A DNA stretch of 35,938 nucleotides from Candidatus Rifleibacteriota bacterium (GTDB lineage: Bacteria; Muiribacteriota; Ozemobacteria; Ozemobacterales; Ozemobacteraceae). Of the stretch, positions 7,829 to 16,560 are shown piece after piece; the stretch's first letter is position 1; every line of letters starts with the position of its first letter. The notes below the pieces were generated by a model. It was not told the origin of the DNA, ran no database searches, and saw only the letters and a program-made list of their open reading frames with translations. The translations under genes were made by a program, and so were the position numbers. The DNA is taken from positions 1-35,938 of the forward strand of contig JAHISQ010000189.1 of assembly GCA_018818125.1 (NCBI GenBank), read 5' to 3'.

Positions 7829-10072
7829 ATGAGTGAACTGAACGAAGCACTTTTGCTCGAAACATTTTTGTCTGATCTGCAGTCAGACGATCTGTTGCTT
7901 AGAGAGCTGGCGGTCAGCCAGCTCAGCCGCTTCACCAATTTTCCTCAGACAATCACAGCACTACAGGCAGCAGAACCCAGAGAAATAGACCCTGAACTGA
8001 AAAGGCAGATCAAATCTTTAATACAACTGGTAACGGCCGAAAAAGAAGCAACAACTGCCCCAGTCCTGACATATACAGACCATCTCGATGAAAACAGTCT
8101 TACCGACAGTTGGCTTTCCGGCAAAATGAACAGTTGCAGCGAACTTCTCGGTTCATTAGACAAGCTCCCGGAACCACTTAGAATCAGGGCAACAGTCACA
8201 ATTATTGAGAACGAAACCGAACTTTGCCGACTGATCCCTCTTTTTTCATGGCCGACCGGATTGATCACTCAGCCGAAAATCGTAAGCGCTTTTGCAGAGC
8301 GGATTTCCGACATTGACCACATATTTACGCTGCGACTGATCTCATTTTTATCTGCACATGGGCCTGACCAACTCACCAGAAAACTACCAAACTTATTGAG
8401 AAACCAAAGTCCGCTTGTAAGATCAGAAGCGGTAAGATTCTTGTTCAAAGTTTCCAGGCCGCACGCATTGAGACTTCTGGAAGAATTAATACTGAGCAGC
8501 CAAAAAAACAGGCGCTCAGCCAGCACTTTTTTGCTGCTGCTTCCGTTTGAAGACATCAAACACGTGGTTTTGAGCCTTATTGAGTGCGGTTCTCTGCAGG
8601 ATGAGTTTTTGAAGAAACTGATTTATCACCTTGTCTACAACAACCCTGACATGGATTTTTTCAAACGGCTTACGGTAATTGAACTATTGCGCAATGACGA
8701 GTTTCCAGAAATATCCCTTCTCAGAGAAGAAGCGGCCGAAGCGCTGTTCCTGGCAGGAACAATCAAGGAAGAAAAAACTGTTTTCTGCAAAACTTCACTA
8801 ATAAAAATAGCCGATTACATCAAGAGCAAGTCTGGCATAGCCTTAGCATTAGAGCCTGAGAAAGAGAAAGCTGTTGTTGCCAGCATTAAGCCTGACCCGA
8901 CGGTTAAAAAGCCTGCAGCAACAGGTAATCTCGCAAAATCTGGCGAAAATCAGCTTGATCTGATGCTATCTCAAAGTGTGCTGTCAGCATACGACAAAAG
9001 CTTTATTATCGACATTTTAAAATCATCGCGAGCTGAAGAACTCAAACATCTGCTGTTGAAAGTGCTCTACAAGTTTAAACCCAGAGACGCCGCAATTGTA
9101 ACCTGGTTTGAAGAAAACCTCGGCAGATCAGACACAGGCGATTCCATCGTGATTTTAAAACTGCTGGCAGAATTGAGTCCCGCACGACTTATGCCACATC
9201 TGCCCGTCTTATGCCTGAGTGAAAATGAACCAGTAGCCATACAGGCCATCAGGCTTTTTCGCAAACACAACCCAAAGTTGTTTTTAAAGCAGATCGAAAA
9301 GTGGCTTCACGAAGACCGCGAGATCACCTGGAAAGCGGCAAGAGCAGCTATGCTGATGATGAAAATTGAGGACAGCAGAGAGATTCTGACCCGTGCTTTT
9401 CATTCGACGCAGAGAATTTCCCTGATTAAGTTCTTCTCTCCTGTTTTCAGGGTTTCACCCGACCACATGACCCTTTATGAACTGGAAAGACTTCTTGATA
9501 CCTGTCAGGGCAAGAAAAGAGAGGTTCTGAGCGAAGAAATTCTCTTACTCAAAGAAGCTCTGGGCCTGGTATCGCAATCCGAGATATCCAGCAGCGACAG
9601 CATAAAAAAGTTTGCAACTCTGCACATCAAATGGGACGAGTTCTGCCAGAGCCTCGAAAAAATTCGCTACATTACCAAAAACCAGAAATTCACTGATTTG
9701 CTGGTCTCTTTTTATGACAGGCACGTTGGAAAATTGGCGCTGGCAGTTGCAGCTATTATGCTGATGGTTCTCTGGCCAAACACTGAATTGAGCCAGCAAT
9801 CAGCAGACAACTTGCCAAGCCTTAAAACAGAATTTAAAGTATCCAGTCATACGCCTGAAGTGAAAATCGGTGAAATTAAAGTGTTTGTGCTCGAAAGCTA
9901 CGACCCGATCAATAGACTGTGGCAAGCCAGAAGCCTCAATGGAGACCTGTTTAAACTCAAACTGATCAACGTCAGCGACTTCAAAATCGGCTACAAAGGT
10001 AATTTTAAGATTTCAGATTATCGCGTATCGGCTCTGGGTCACCCAGTTGTAACCTGCACACAATCTAACTGA
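7829..10072 (+). CDS. HEAT-repeat protein with a C-terminal membrane segment
   Basis: 747 residues; ATG at 7829 with GAGG 8 bases upstream. The first 600 residues are leucine-rich helical pairs resembling HEAT/ARM repeats, for example LLRELAVSQLSRF, SPLVRSEAVRFLFKVSRPHALRLLEE and EPVAIQAIRLFRKHNPKLFLKQIEKWL. A low-complexity linker near residues 350-375 splits two helical blocks. One hydrophobic helix at about 635-650 (LALAVAAIMLMVLWP) is followed by some 95 residues of beta-type sequence that should lie across the membrane. HEAT proteins are scaffolds; the gene leads a same-strand run with a STAS protein and pseudopilins, so a scaffold for that system is plausible. I do not recognise an orthologous named family. 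Confidence 0.8.
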   Translation: MSELNEALLLETFLSDLQSDDLLLRELAVSQLSRFTNFPQTITALQAAEPREIDPELKRQIKSLIQLVTAEKEATTAPVLTYTDHLDENSLTDSWLSGKMNSCSELLGSLDKLPEPLRIRATVTIIENETELCRLIPLFSWPTGLITQPKIVSAFAERISDIDHIFTLRLISFLSAHGPDQLTRKLPNLLRNQSPLVRSEAVRFLFKVSRPHALRLLEELILSSQKNRRSASTFLLLLPFEDIKHVVLSLIECGSLQDEFLKKLIYHLVYNNPDMDFFKRLTVIELLRNDEFPEISLLREEAAEALFLAGTIKEEKTVFCKTSLIKIADYIKSKSGIALALEPEKEKAVVASIKPDPTVKKPAATGNLAKSGENQLDLMLSQSVLSAYDKSFIIDILKSSRAEELKHLLLKVLYKFKPRDAAIVTWFEENLGRSDTGDSIVILKLLAELSPARLMPHLPVLCLSENEPVAIQAIRLFRKHNPKLFLKQIEKWLHEDREITWKAARAAMLMMKIEDSREILTRAFHSTQRISLIKFFSPVFRVSPDHMTLYELERLLDTCQGKKREVLSEEILLLKEALGLVSQSEISSSDSIKKFATLHIKWDEFCQSLEKIRYITKNQKFTDLLVSFYDRHVGKLALAVAAIMLMVLWPNTELSQQSADNLPSLKTEFKVSSHTPEVKIGEIKVFVLESYDPINRLWQARSLNGDLFKLKLINVSDFKIGYKGNFKISDYRVSALGHPVVTCTQSN

Positions 10073-10200
10073 TCAAAAAACCTGCTCCAAAGTTTTCCAT
10101 AATTTAATATAGGCAAAATACTCAAATGACATATCACCCGCAAAATTCGTTTTAGTTGTAACAAGACACTGCCAGAAGTAGTTGCGATATTTTTATTGTC

Positions 10201-10229
10201 TGGAACTGAAAACATCAGAATGCTATTAT
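10201..10229 (+). promoter_or_regulatory. Candidate extended -10 promoter for the STAS-pseudopilin operon
   Basis: TGCTATTAT at 10221-10229 is an extended -10 (TG, one base, TATTAT). A weak -35 (TGGAAC, 10201-10206) is 17 bases upstream. The expected start near 10236 leaves a short leader before the ATG at 10260. The upstream HEAT gene ends at 10072 with no terminator, so read-through is also possible. Confidence 0.4.
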
Positions 10230-10259
10230 GGTTTTAGAAAAGTGCGCAGGGGCAACAAT

Positions 10260-10619
10260 ATGGTAGGCAAATTTACTTCGGTTAAAGAGGAACAGATCTA
10301 CATTTTCCACCTCGAAGGTTACGTCGAGAAAACAGTTGCCATAGAGCTGAAGGAACAGTTCAAAGCTCAATGGCAAAAAGGCACCAGACAGTTTTTATTT
10401 GATTTTTCGAAGGCAACCCTTATCAACTCCGTTGCGCTATCAGAGGTGCTTGAGATCATATCTGACGCCATAGGCGAGCCTGATGTCATGTTGTATATCT
10501 GTCAGATACCCGAAAAATGTTACTGGGGAATTTCGTCACTCGGCATATTGAATCACATGACCGAATTCAATACTTTTGCAGAAGCAGCAAAAGAACTGGG
10601 ATTAAAACATGACCAATAG
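10260..10619 (+). CDS. STAS-domain protein (anti-sigma-factor-antagonist type)
   Basis: 119 residues from the ATG at 10260, which follows AGGGG by 7 bases; the frame extends to 10182 but the longer N-terminus does not fit the fold. The pattern is that of a STAS domain: strand IYIFHLEGYV, a helix IELKEQFKAQW, strand RQFLFDFSKA, then INSVALSEVLEIISD. The Ser of INSVAL sits where SpoIIAA/RsbV proteins are phosphorylated. Such proteins switch partners when phosphorylated by RsbW-type kinases and reset by SpoIIE/PP2C phosphatases. It overlaps the next gene by 11 bases, tying it to pseudopilin genes rather than to a sigma factor. The two SpoIIE-type phosphatases at 13654-19531 are obvious candidate partners (inference). 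Confidence 0.82.
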   Translation: MVGKFTSVKEEQIYIFHLEGYVEKTVAIELKEQFKAQWQKGTRQFLFDFSKATLINSVALSEVLEIISDAIGEPDVMLYICQIPEKCYWGISSLGILNHMTEFNTFAEAAKELGLKHDQ

Positions 10620-11073
10620 AACAGCAAGAGGGTTTTCGTTAATTGAGGTAGTGCTGGGCATCGCGATATTAGCCGCTGTAGGCGGTGCTGCCCTGAGGGT
10701 GTTTTCCGACACAGCCTTGCCACAACAGGCAATGATCAGAGATTATACTGTCGCAATGAATATCTGCGAGCGTTTTCTGAATTCTCTTCATAACGACCTG
10801 GCAGAAGGAACTGTAGTCGATAATATGAGCGAAAAGGATGTTACCGAATCAATTCTTGATAATCCAGCCATACAAGACTACTTAAAGATATTTGCCGGAG
10901 GAGTTGGTAAAGACACTACATCCCTCACCACCAACTTTAAGGCGCTATTAACTGTAAAACCAGGCCCAGGGGCCCAATCAAGCGTAGTAAAGAATATCAA
11001 ACTGACTTTTATATGGGAATCTGGCGGCAAACATCACAGTTTTGCGCTCGAATCATATGTTTATACAAAATAA
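10609..11073 (+). CDS. Type IV pilin-like/pseudopilin protein
   Basis: 154 residues. The 8-residue positively charged leader ends in Gly8, followed by FSLIEVVLGIAILAAVGGAA, a classic type III signal cut by a prepilin peptidase with N-methylation of Phe; Glu at position +5 is present. The rest is a soluble domain without cysteines. Size and one hydrophobic stalk helix fit a minor pilin or a GspI/GspH-like pseudopilin. The start overlaps the STAS gene by 11 bases, and the next pseudopilin begins 3 bases after the stop. Confidence 0.85.
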   Translation: MTNRTARGFSLIEVVLGIAILAAVGGAALRVFSDTALPQQAMIRDYTVAMNICERFLNSLHNDLAEGTVVDNMSEKDVTESILDNPAIQDYLKIFAGGVGKDTTSLTTNFKALLTVKPGPGAQSSVVKNIKLTFIWESGGKHHSFALESYVYTK

Positions 11074-11075
11074 CC

Positions 11076-11627
11076 ATGCTAAACCAATATAAAAAACGAA
11101 GTTCTCGAAAAGCCTTTACCATTGTCGAACTCATAGTTTACATAGGCATCTTTTCATTGCTGTTGGCCGGAGTAACAGCGATGTTCAAATATCTGGGACA
11201 CTTTAAAACTTCGACACAGCGGTTGGATGTGTTGCACAGTCTCCGTCTCAGCAGTTTCAAGCTATCAGAGGAGCTGGCACTGAGCCAGGAATTCCTTTCG
11301 CCAACAGGTGACGACCCAGGCAAAATTGCTCATCAAATCGTTTATTTTAATAACAGCTTCGAGCTGATAGTCGTCTTTATCCAGAAAGAGAAGCCGCAAG
11401 ATGAATTTGGCCGACTGGTCAAGATCAACTGGACAGAGCATCTGAAAAAGCCCGCCACTACCCCGGAACTTGAGGTTCTGGCGAATGGTGCAATCGAATT
11501 GAATGTCTCAAGGCCGTCGTATGATTACCTCGAATACGAAGTAAAGATAAAAGAATTCCGGCAAGAGGGTCAGCCTGAGGGCAAAACATTTACTTTGGCG
11601 AACGGTGCCAAACTAAGGAGCAAGTGA
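11076..11627 (+). CDS. Type IV pilin-like/pseudopilin protein (GspJ/PilW-like)
   Basis: 183 residues from the ATG at 11076, two bases after the previous stop. An in-frame ATG at 11013 would add 21 residues inside the previous gene and push the leader to 34 residues, so it is rejected. The leader MLNQYKKRSSRKA precedes FTIVELIVYIGIFSLLLAG, with Glu at +5. The residue before the cut is Ala rather than the usual Gly, which prepilin peptidases tolerate poorly to moderately. Length and position after a shorter pseudopilin and before a GspK/PilX-like protein parallel the I-J-K order of minor pseudopilin operons. Confidence 0.83.
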   Translation: MLNQYKKRSSRKAFTIVELIVYIGIFSLLLAGVTAMFKYLGHFKTSTQRLDVLHSLRLSSFKLSEELALSQEFLSPTGDDPGKIAHQIVYFNNSFELIVVFIQKEKPQDEFGRLVKINWTEHLKKPATTPELEVLANGAIELNVSRPSYDYLEYEVKIKEFRQEGQPEGKTFTLANGAKLRSK

Positions 11628-13636
11628 TGAAAAATCAATCCCGATGGGTTGGAAAATGTTGTTCGCACAAACGCGGTTTTTCGATGGCTGTCGGGCTGGC
11701 GGCAAGCATAGTTGTTCTGCTGGCAGTAACCAACCTGGTTTTTTACTCATCGCATGAAATCAATATTGTAAGAACCATGCTCGGCATCAAGAAAGCTGAT
11801 TTTGCGGCGTTCTCAGGCCTCAACGTGGTCAATGCCAGGTTGCACGAGAACCGCTGGTATCAGCCAAAAAGCATTCCAAATCAGCTGCAGAAGTTCAAAA
11901 GCAGCCACACCGAAAAACTCGCAGAGTATTTTACAGACGAGAAAACATTGGATGCGACGATATTTATCGACGAAATCCCCCACCCCAAGGCTCAGAAAAG
12001 TGGCAACGACAATACCGACGGCTCAATCTGGGTAGAAGTTGCGCCAGATAAGCGGCAATACCGCGCATTACTCGACCATATCAGAGTTCTTTCGCTCGGC
12101 ACGGCCGGCGATGAAAAGTCTTTATATTTCGGAAAATTCATCATGACACCAGAGCCCTATCTGGCGGATGATCAAAGCGTTGGACATTATGTTGAGAGTC
12201 CTTTGGAAGGCGAAGATCTGATTCCGATATACCCCGAAGCAGTATGGGATAACAAAGGCGAAGAGGGAAAAACCGCTAAAGATCGCAAAGGCGTGGTCAG
12301 CGTAGCGGTTTCACCAGGGCAAAAGGTAAAAATGGGCGATATCATAATGGTTCTCGCCTTCTATATGTCTGATGGCGGATCAACCACTCGACGCGAGCCG
12401 GTTGTATCGCCTTATTCCGGCACAGTTAAACAGGTCCTGGTTTCACCCGGACAAGATACGTTAATCGGGCAGCCCGTAGCCTACCTTGAGAAAGACCCGG
12501 GCAATCTTTATTCTAAAAAAACTCTCAGAAAAATGGTTCAAATAACCAAAATTCCGCTCTCGGTATTTCAGAATCTTGATCTCAACAATCGTGAAAACAG
12601 GTTCAAGGTTTACGCACATGTTTCTCGAATGATGCTAGAAAGCGTCATAAACCGGGTTCCGATGCAGTCAATTCGCGAAGAGGTCACCGATAAGTTCAAA
12701 GGTGTCAATGAAACGAGTCTCACTTTTAAACAGACGACAGACATGTTGAACTCCATTGGAAAGCCACAATGGGGCGTAGATGACATTGAGAAAATGTTCG
12801 CCGCTCTCAAGGCAAAAAGCGATCAAAACCTCGAACCCGACATTGATGTTTCTACGGATTACGACAGGATCTATGCACAAGCGGGAAAAGCAGTTATCAG
12901 CAGTCTCTGGTCCGGGTTCACACCCGATGGCCGGCTGGCATCTTCAACCCGCAAAGCATTTCCCGGTATGGCTGGATATAAACTGGGAGTGCAGCCCAGC
13001 AATTTAAGCGCAGAAATGATCAGCCTGATCAAGCTTGTTTCCGAACAGCACGGCATAGATTACATGGCACAGCTTACGACTGAGCCACAAGAGCAATTAA
13101 AGAACAATGTGGATCTCTATAACATCGCCTCGACAACAAACCCGAAAGTCGGCACCGGCTACTGGGAATACATGCGAAATAAAAGCAATCTTGGTGAAAA
13201 AGGCGACAATGTAAAAGACTATATCGGAAAAATGGGCCAATTAAAAAATGGCGCCAAAAAGGCGGTAATAAAGCTCGACCAGGGCACTCCATGGGAAGAC
13301 GCACCCTTCAAGCAAATGGTCGCTGACGGCACCGCCAACCCCGACGATTACTTCTGGTGGCCTGAAAAAGAGGGCTGGTATAAAAAGATACCAAAAGAAA
13401 ACGTCGTCATCAAGGAATATGACATTCCCTACGGATACAACAACCAAAGCAACCCGGACGACCCTTTTCAGATGGAAGTCAGCCAGATGATGCAATACTT
13501 CAGAAAGCACTACACATTTGGCACGACTCTTCCACCCAATGACGATTACTGGGCCGAAAACACGATTACAGACACTCCACAGGCACCCGGACCGCCTGAT
13601 TCTACTGGGGCGAAATACAGCGGTCTTTCAAGCTGA
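11627..13636 (+). CDS. GspK/PilX-like pseudopilin with an embedded barrel-sandwich (lipoyl-like) segment
   Basis: 669 residues. AAGGAG (11615-11620) lies 6 bases before the ATG at 11627; a GTG one codon earlier is less likely. This ATG shares one base with the previous stop (TGATG). The leader ends RG and is followed by FSMAVGLAASIVVLLAVTN, without the Glu at +5; GspK and PilX-type tip pseudopilins also lack it. Residues about 222-289 have the paired pattern of a biotinyl/lipoyl barrel-sandwich hybrid: VVSVAVSPGQKVKMGDIIMV and, after a 14-residue turn, SPYSGTVKQVLVSPGQDTLIG. No acceptor lysine in an EAMK/DK-type turn is evident, so modification is not expected. The C-terminal third is polar and aromatic. 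It probably caps a pseudopilus; GspK is usually about 320 residues, so this one is very large. Confidence 0.75.
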   Translation: MKNQSRWVGKCCSHKRGFSMAVGLAASIVVLLAVTNLVFYSSHEINIVRTMLGIKKADFAAFSGLNVVNARLHENRWYQPKSIPNQLQKFKSSHTEKLAEYFTDEKTLDATIFIDEIPHPKAQKSGNDNTDGSIWVEVAPDKRQYRALLDHIRVLSLGTAGDEKSLYFGKFIMTPEPYLADDQSVGHYVESPLEGEDLIPIYPEAVWDNKGEEGKTAKDRKGVVSVAVSPGQKVKMGDIIMVLAFYMSDGGSTTRREPVVSPYSGTVKQVLVSPGQDTLIGQPVAYLEKDPGNLYSKKTLRKMVQITKIPLSVFQNLDLNNRENRFKVYAHVSRMMLESVINRVPMQSIREEVTDKFKGVNETSLTFKQTTDMLNSIGKPQWGVDDIEKMFAALKAKSDQNLEPDIDVSTDYDRIYAQAGKAVISSLWSGFTPDGRLASSTRKAFPGMAGYKLGVQPSNLSAEMISLIKLVSEQHGIDYMAQLTTEPQEQLKNNVDLYNIASTTNPKVGTGYWEYMRNKSNLGEKGDNVKDYIGKMGQLKNGAKKAVIKLDQGTPWEDAPFKQMVADGTANPDDYFWWPEKEGWYKKIPKENVVIKEYDIPYGYNNQSNPDDPFQMEVSQMMQYFRKHYTFGTTLPPNDDYWAENTITDTPQAPGPPDSTGAKYSGLSS

Positions 13637-13653
13637 CAAAAGCAATTTTTCTA

Positions 13654-16560
13654 TCAAACAGAGCTGCTGGTAAGGCCGATGATCATCATTGTCATGTCAT
13701 CCTGCGGCTCGGTAGCGCCGAGCCAGTCTTTATAGTCGGACAGCATTGAATTATAGAATTCTTCACTATTTGCCGACCAGTTTTTCAGCAGCAGATTCTG
13801 GAAACGCTCATAGCCAATTTCTTCACCGGCAGGATTTCTTGCTTCCACGATGCCATCAGTGTAAAAGACCAGCGTATCACCAGGCTCAAATCTGATTTCC
13901 ATTTCTTTGTAGCTGCCTTTTTTAAAGGCGCCCAGTGCAGCGGCAGGTAGAGACAATTCGGCAATTTTGCCGGTAACGCCATTTACCAGGAAAGGGTTGC
14001 AGCCGCCGGCATTTGAAAGAACTGCCGTATGAGCTATTTTATTCACAACGAGATACTGAAATGTCATTATTTTTTTCTGTTTTCTGGTTTTTGTGCTGTA
14101 AATCAGGTTGTGAAGCCTTAAAAGCAACTCAGCCGGGGCTCTAAAGTAAGCGCTGGAATTGAGGATTGCAGACTTTGCCATGGCCATTATCATTGCTGCT
14201 CCGACGCCGTGACCGGCGACATCTCCAAGAATTGCCGCAAAGTTTTCTGCGTCAATTTCAAAATAGTCAAGATAGTCGCCACCAAGATCCACCAGAGTAA
14301 TAGACCTGCCAAACAGATCAAACGCTCCTGTATCAATCTTTCCCTGCGGAAACAACTGCTGTTGAACCACCCTTGCAACGCTCATTTCTTCAAGATCCGC
14401 CACAGCCTCATTAAAAATGCTAGCCATTCTTCCCATTTCGTCATTACCCAGATCTGGCAATCTATAAGTAAAATTACGAGAATTTATGGCTCTGGTGCCC
14501 TCTTCTAGCCATTTCACCGGACCCAGAAGCATGTGTGAGAAAAAGAAAGAGATGGCCAGCACGATTAACAAATTAAGTGCGAAAAGAAGCAGCAGGTCAT
14601 TTCTTTCGTCGTTCAGTCTTTTCTGAATTTCGTCCAGGGGGTATAAGGCAATGATCCCACTGCCCTTTATTACCGTGCCATTATATCCGGAACAAATCCA
14701 GTCTCGACCTTCGATGCTTATAATTATAACGCTGAGAGGCGGGTAATCAGATAATTTAAAAAAAACTGGCAAAAGACTGTCTAAATCCTTGAAGGGCGCT
14801 ATTCTCTCTTTGTTTCCAACTAAGCCACGTGCGAAAGCAACTTTTATTCCATAACTGTTAGCCAGTCTTTCTCTTTTCTTGCTCATCAGAAAGTCAACGG
14901 CCCGATTCTCCTGATTTAATTGATAGAGACCCATATAGTCTGCTTTTTCAGGATTACTGAGCGATACAATGTCAATAAATGACAAGCTGGAATTAGCCCC
15001 AAATCCAAGCAGGCCAATCTTGTGATTGATTTCGACAAACAGATGCATCGCTTCGTCAATGGGTTTACCAAACATCATCTCTGCGATTAACTCAGTCTCG
15101 GTCAGGGTTTTCTGACTTACCGGGGTTTTGTTCCAGAAAGAAAGATAGCAGCCCCCTATCTTCATCAATAGCTCATCAAGTCGGTTCAGTTCTAAAGCCT
15201 TTTTTTCAGTTCCTAGCGCCACAAATTTATTGTCGCGAAACAAACCTGTGTTTGAAAACAACTGACCGGAAGTGCTTGCTATAAAATAAAATGAAACTCG
15301 ATTCTTTACTAATGTTTTATTTATCTGATCAGCAATTCGATAATTGAGTGAATGCTCCTTGATATCAGCTTTAAACGAATCAATTACTGAAAGAACTTTG
15401 CCAGGGAATCTCTCAATTTCGTTTTGATATTCCTGCTCAAGCAATTGAATAAATTTCACTGATTCTGCCCGCTTATCATCGATCAACACCAGATATTTTT
15501 GAGCCAGATATTGCCGGGTAAATATAAGCAGAAGACATAGCGGCAAAATGTTTGAAAGCCCTATGAAATAGTAAATTGCAGTGTTGATCTTTAACCCGTC
15601 TGCAAGTCCACTTAGAGAGAATGTCCTGAAAGCCAGCAAAAGCATAAAAAACCAGATCAATACAAAAAGCCCCTCGATTTTAGCTGCCCACAGCGATCTA
15701 TCTGCTCTGAAAGCAATAAAGAAACTGCCATCAGAAAGCTGTTCGCCAAAATATAGACCCTGCCTGAAACGAAGAACTCTTTTTCCTGTGATTAAAAATC
15801 TGGATCTAATTTCAGCAAGCTTCTCGACAGAAATATTACTGCTTGAACAAAGCTTGTCACCGTTTAAAAGAGCATACTCGTCATTGTTTTTCCTGTTCAC
15901 AACAAGTTGCTGGAAAAAAAATCGAACTCCTTGAGTTTTTTTGAGAATTGAAGGAGGCAATAAAACCATTGAGGTAAATTCTTCTCGACTGTTTACCCAT
16001 ACCAATGGATGTTTCAATGAAAAATCAGATTCTATGAGTCCAAACTTTAATTTTCTTTTTGCCTCATAAAGTCTTGTCGACTGCAAATGAGGACCAATCA
16101 TTTTTTTGAGGAAAAAGTCATCACGCAAATCTGGCTTAAATCCAGGAATATCCAGAATACTTTTCAGTATCCTGCCAGTTTTCTGCCATCTCGCATGTTT
16201 ATCGTTTCCCAGAAAGTTACTGCAAAACGACGACGACGCAAACTGCCAGATAATATACTTCAGCTTTTGCCCATGTTTTTCAGACAGTAGTTCAACACTT
16301 TTTTGAAATTCTTTAATGTCCGCGCCAGCTAGAAAGACTTCATTCAGTTGATTGCACCAGAAGCGGCCATTACTCAAAGACACCTCCAAAGAAGGAATCA
16401 GAGGCTCGGACTGGCTTAAGAACAAAGTATCCTCAAGCTCCATGGTGATTTTGCTCAAATAGCGATAACCAGTCGAAAAGATAATTACCGGCATAACAAA
16501 GGCGATAAAAAAGATTGAAAAATAGACCCTCGTTGAGCTTATTCCAGTGTCAGTTCTCAT
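13654..16560 (-). CDS. Large membrane sensor phosphatase: HAMP plus SpoIIE/PP2C domain
   Basis: 968 residues; starts inside the end of the preceding minus-strand gene (11-base overlap, 16550-16560). Order: membrane helix at 13-33, long extracytoplasmic segment, two helices near 297-350, a second sensory segment, helix 656-678, HAMP (about 676-728, with GNDEMGRM), and a SpoIIE-type PP2C domain (about 740-965). Metal-site motifs are intact: LGGDYLD (759-765), GDVAGHG (779-785), YTDG near 899-902 and DDMT (956 region). Such enzymes dephosphorylate Ser/Thr-phosphorylated STAS proteins. It is convergent with the STAS-pseudopilin operon, with only 17 bases between stops. Two separate extracytoplasmic sensor segments are unusual. 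Ligand unknown. Confidence 0.9.
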   Translation of the reverse strand: MRTDTGISSTRVYFSIFFIAFVMPVIIFSTGYRYLSKITMELEDTLFLSQSEPLIPSLEVSLSNGRFWCNQLNEVFLAGADIKEFQKSVELLSEKHGQKLKYIIWQFASSSFCSNFLGNDKHARWQKTGRILKSILDIPGFKPDLRDDFFLKKMIGPHLQSTRLYEAKRKLKFGLIESDFSLKHPLVWVNSREEFTSMVLLPPSILKKTQGVRFFFQQLVVNRKNNDEYALLNGDKLCSSSNISVEKLAEIRSRFLITGKRVLRFRQGLYFGEQLSDGSFFIAFRADRSLWAAKIEGLFVLIWFFMLLLAFRTFSLSGLADGLKINTAIYYFIGLSNILPLCLLLIFTRQYLAQKYLVLIDDKRAESVKFIQLLEQEYQNEIERFPGKVLSVIDSFKADIKEHSLNYRIADQINKTLVKNRVSFYFIASTSGQLFSNTGLFRDNKFVALGTEKKALELNRLDELLMKIGGCYLSFWNKTPVSQKTLTETELIAEMMFGKPIDEAMHLFVEINHKIGLLGFGANSSLSFIDIVSLSNPEKADYMGLYQLNQENRAVDFLMSKKRERLANSYGIKVAFARGLVGNKERIAPFKDLDSLLPVFFKLSDYPPLSVIIISIEGRDWICSGYNGTVIKGSGIIALYPLDEIQKRLNDERNDLLLLFALNLLIVLAISFFFSHMLLGPVKWLEEGTRAINSRNFTYRLPDLGNDEMGRMASIFNEAVADLEEMSVARVVQQQLFPQGKIDTGAFDLFGRSITLVDLGGDYLDYFEIDAENFAAILGDVAGHGVGAAMIMAMAKSAILNSSAYFRAPAELLLRLHNLIYSTKTRKQKKIMTFQYLVVNKIAHTAVLSNAGGCNPFLVNGVTGKIAELSLPAAALGAFKKGSYKEMEIRFEPGDTLVFYTDGIVEARNPAGEEIGYERFQNLLLKNWSANSEEFYNSMLSDYKDWLGATEPQDDMTMMIIGLTSSSV

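Noticed and set aside
7726..7938. N-terminal extension of the glycerate kinase
   Set aside because: It would run antisense into the HEAT gene; family similarity begins after the ATG at 7725.
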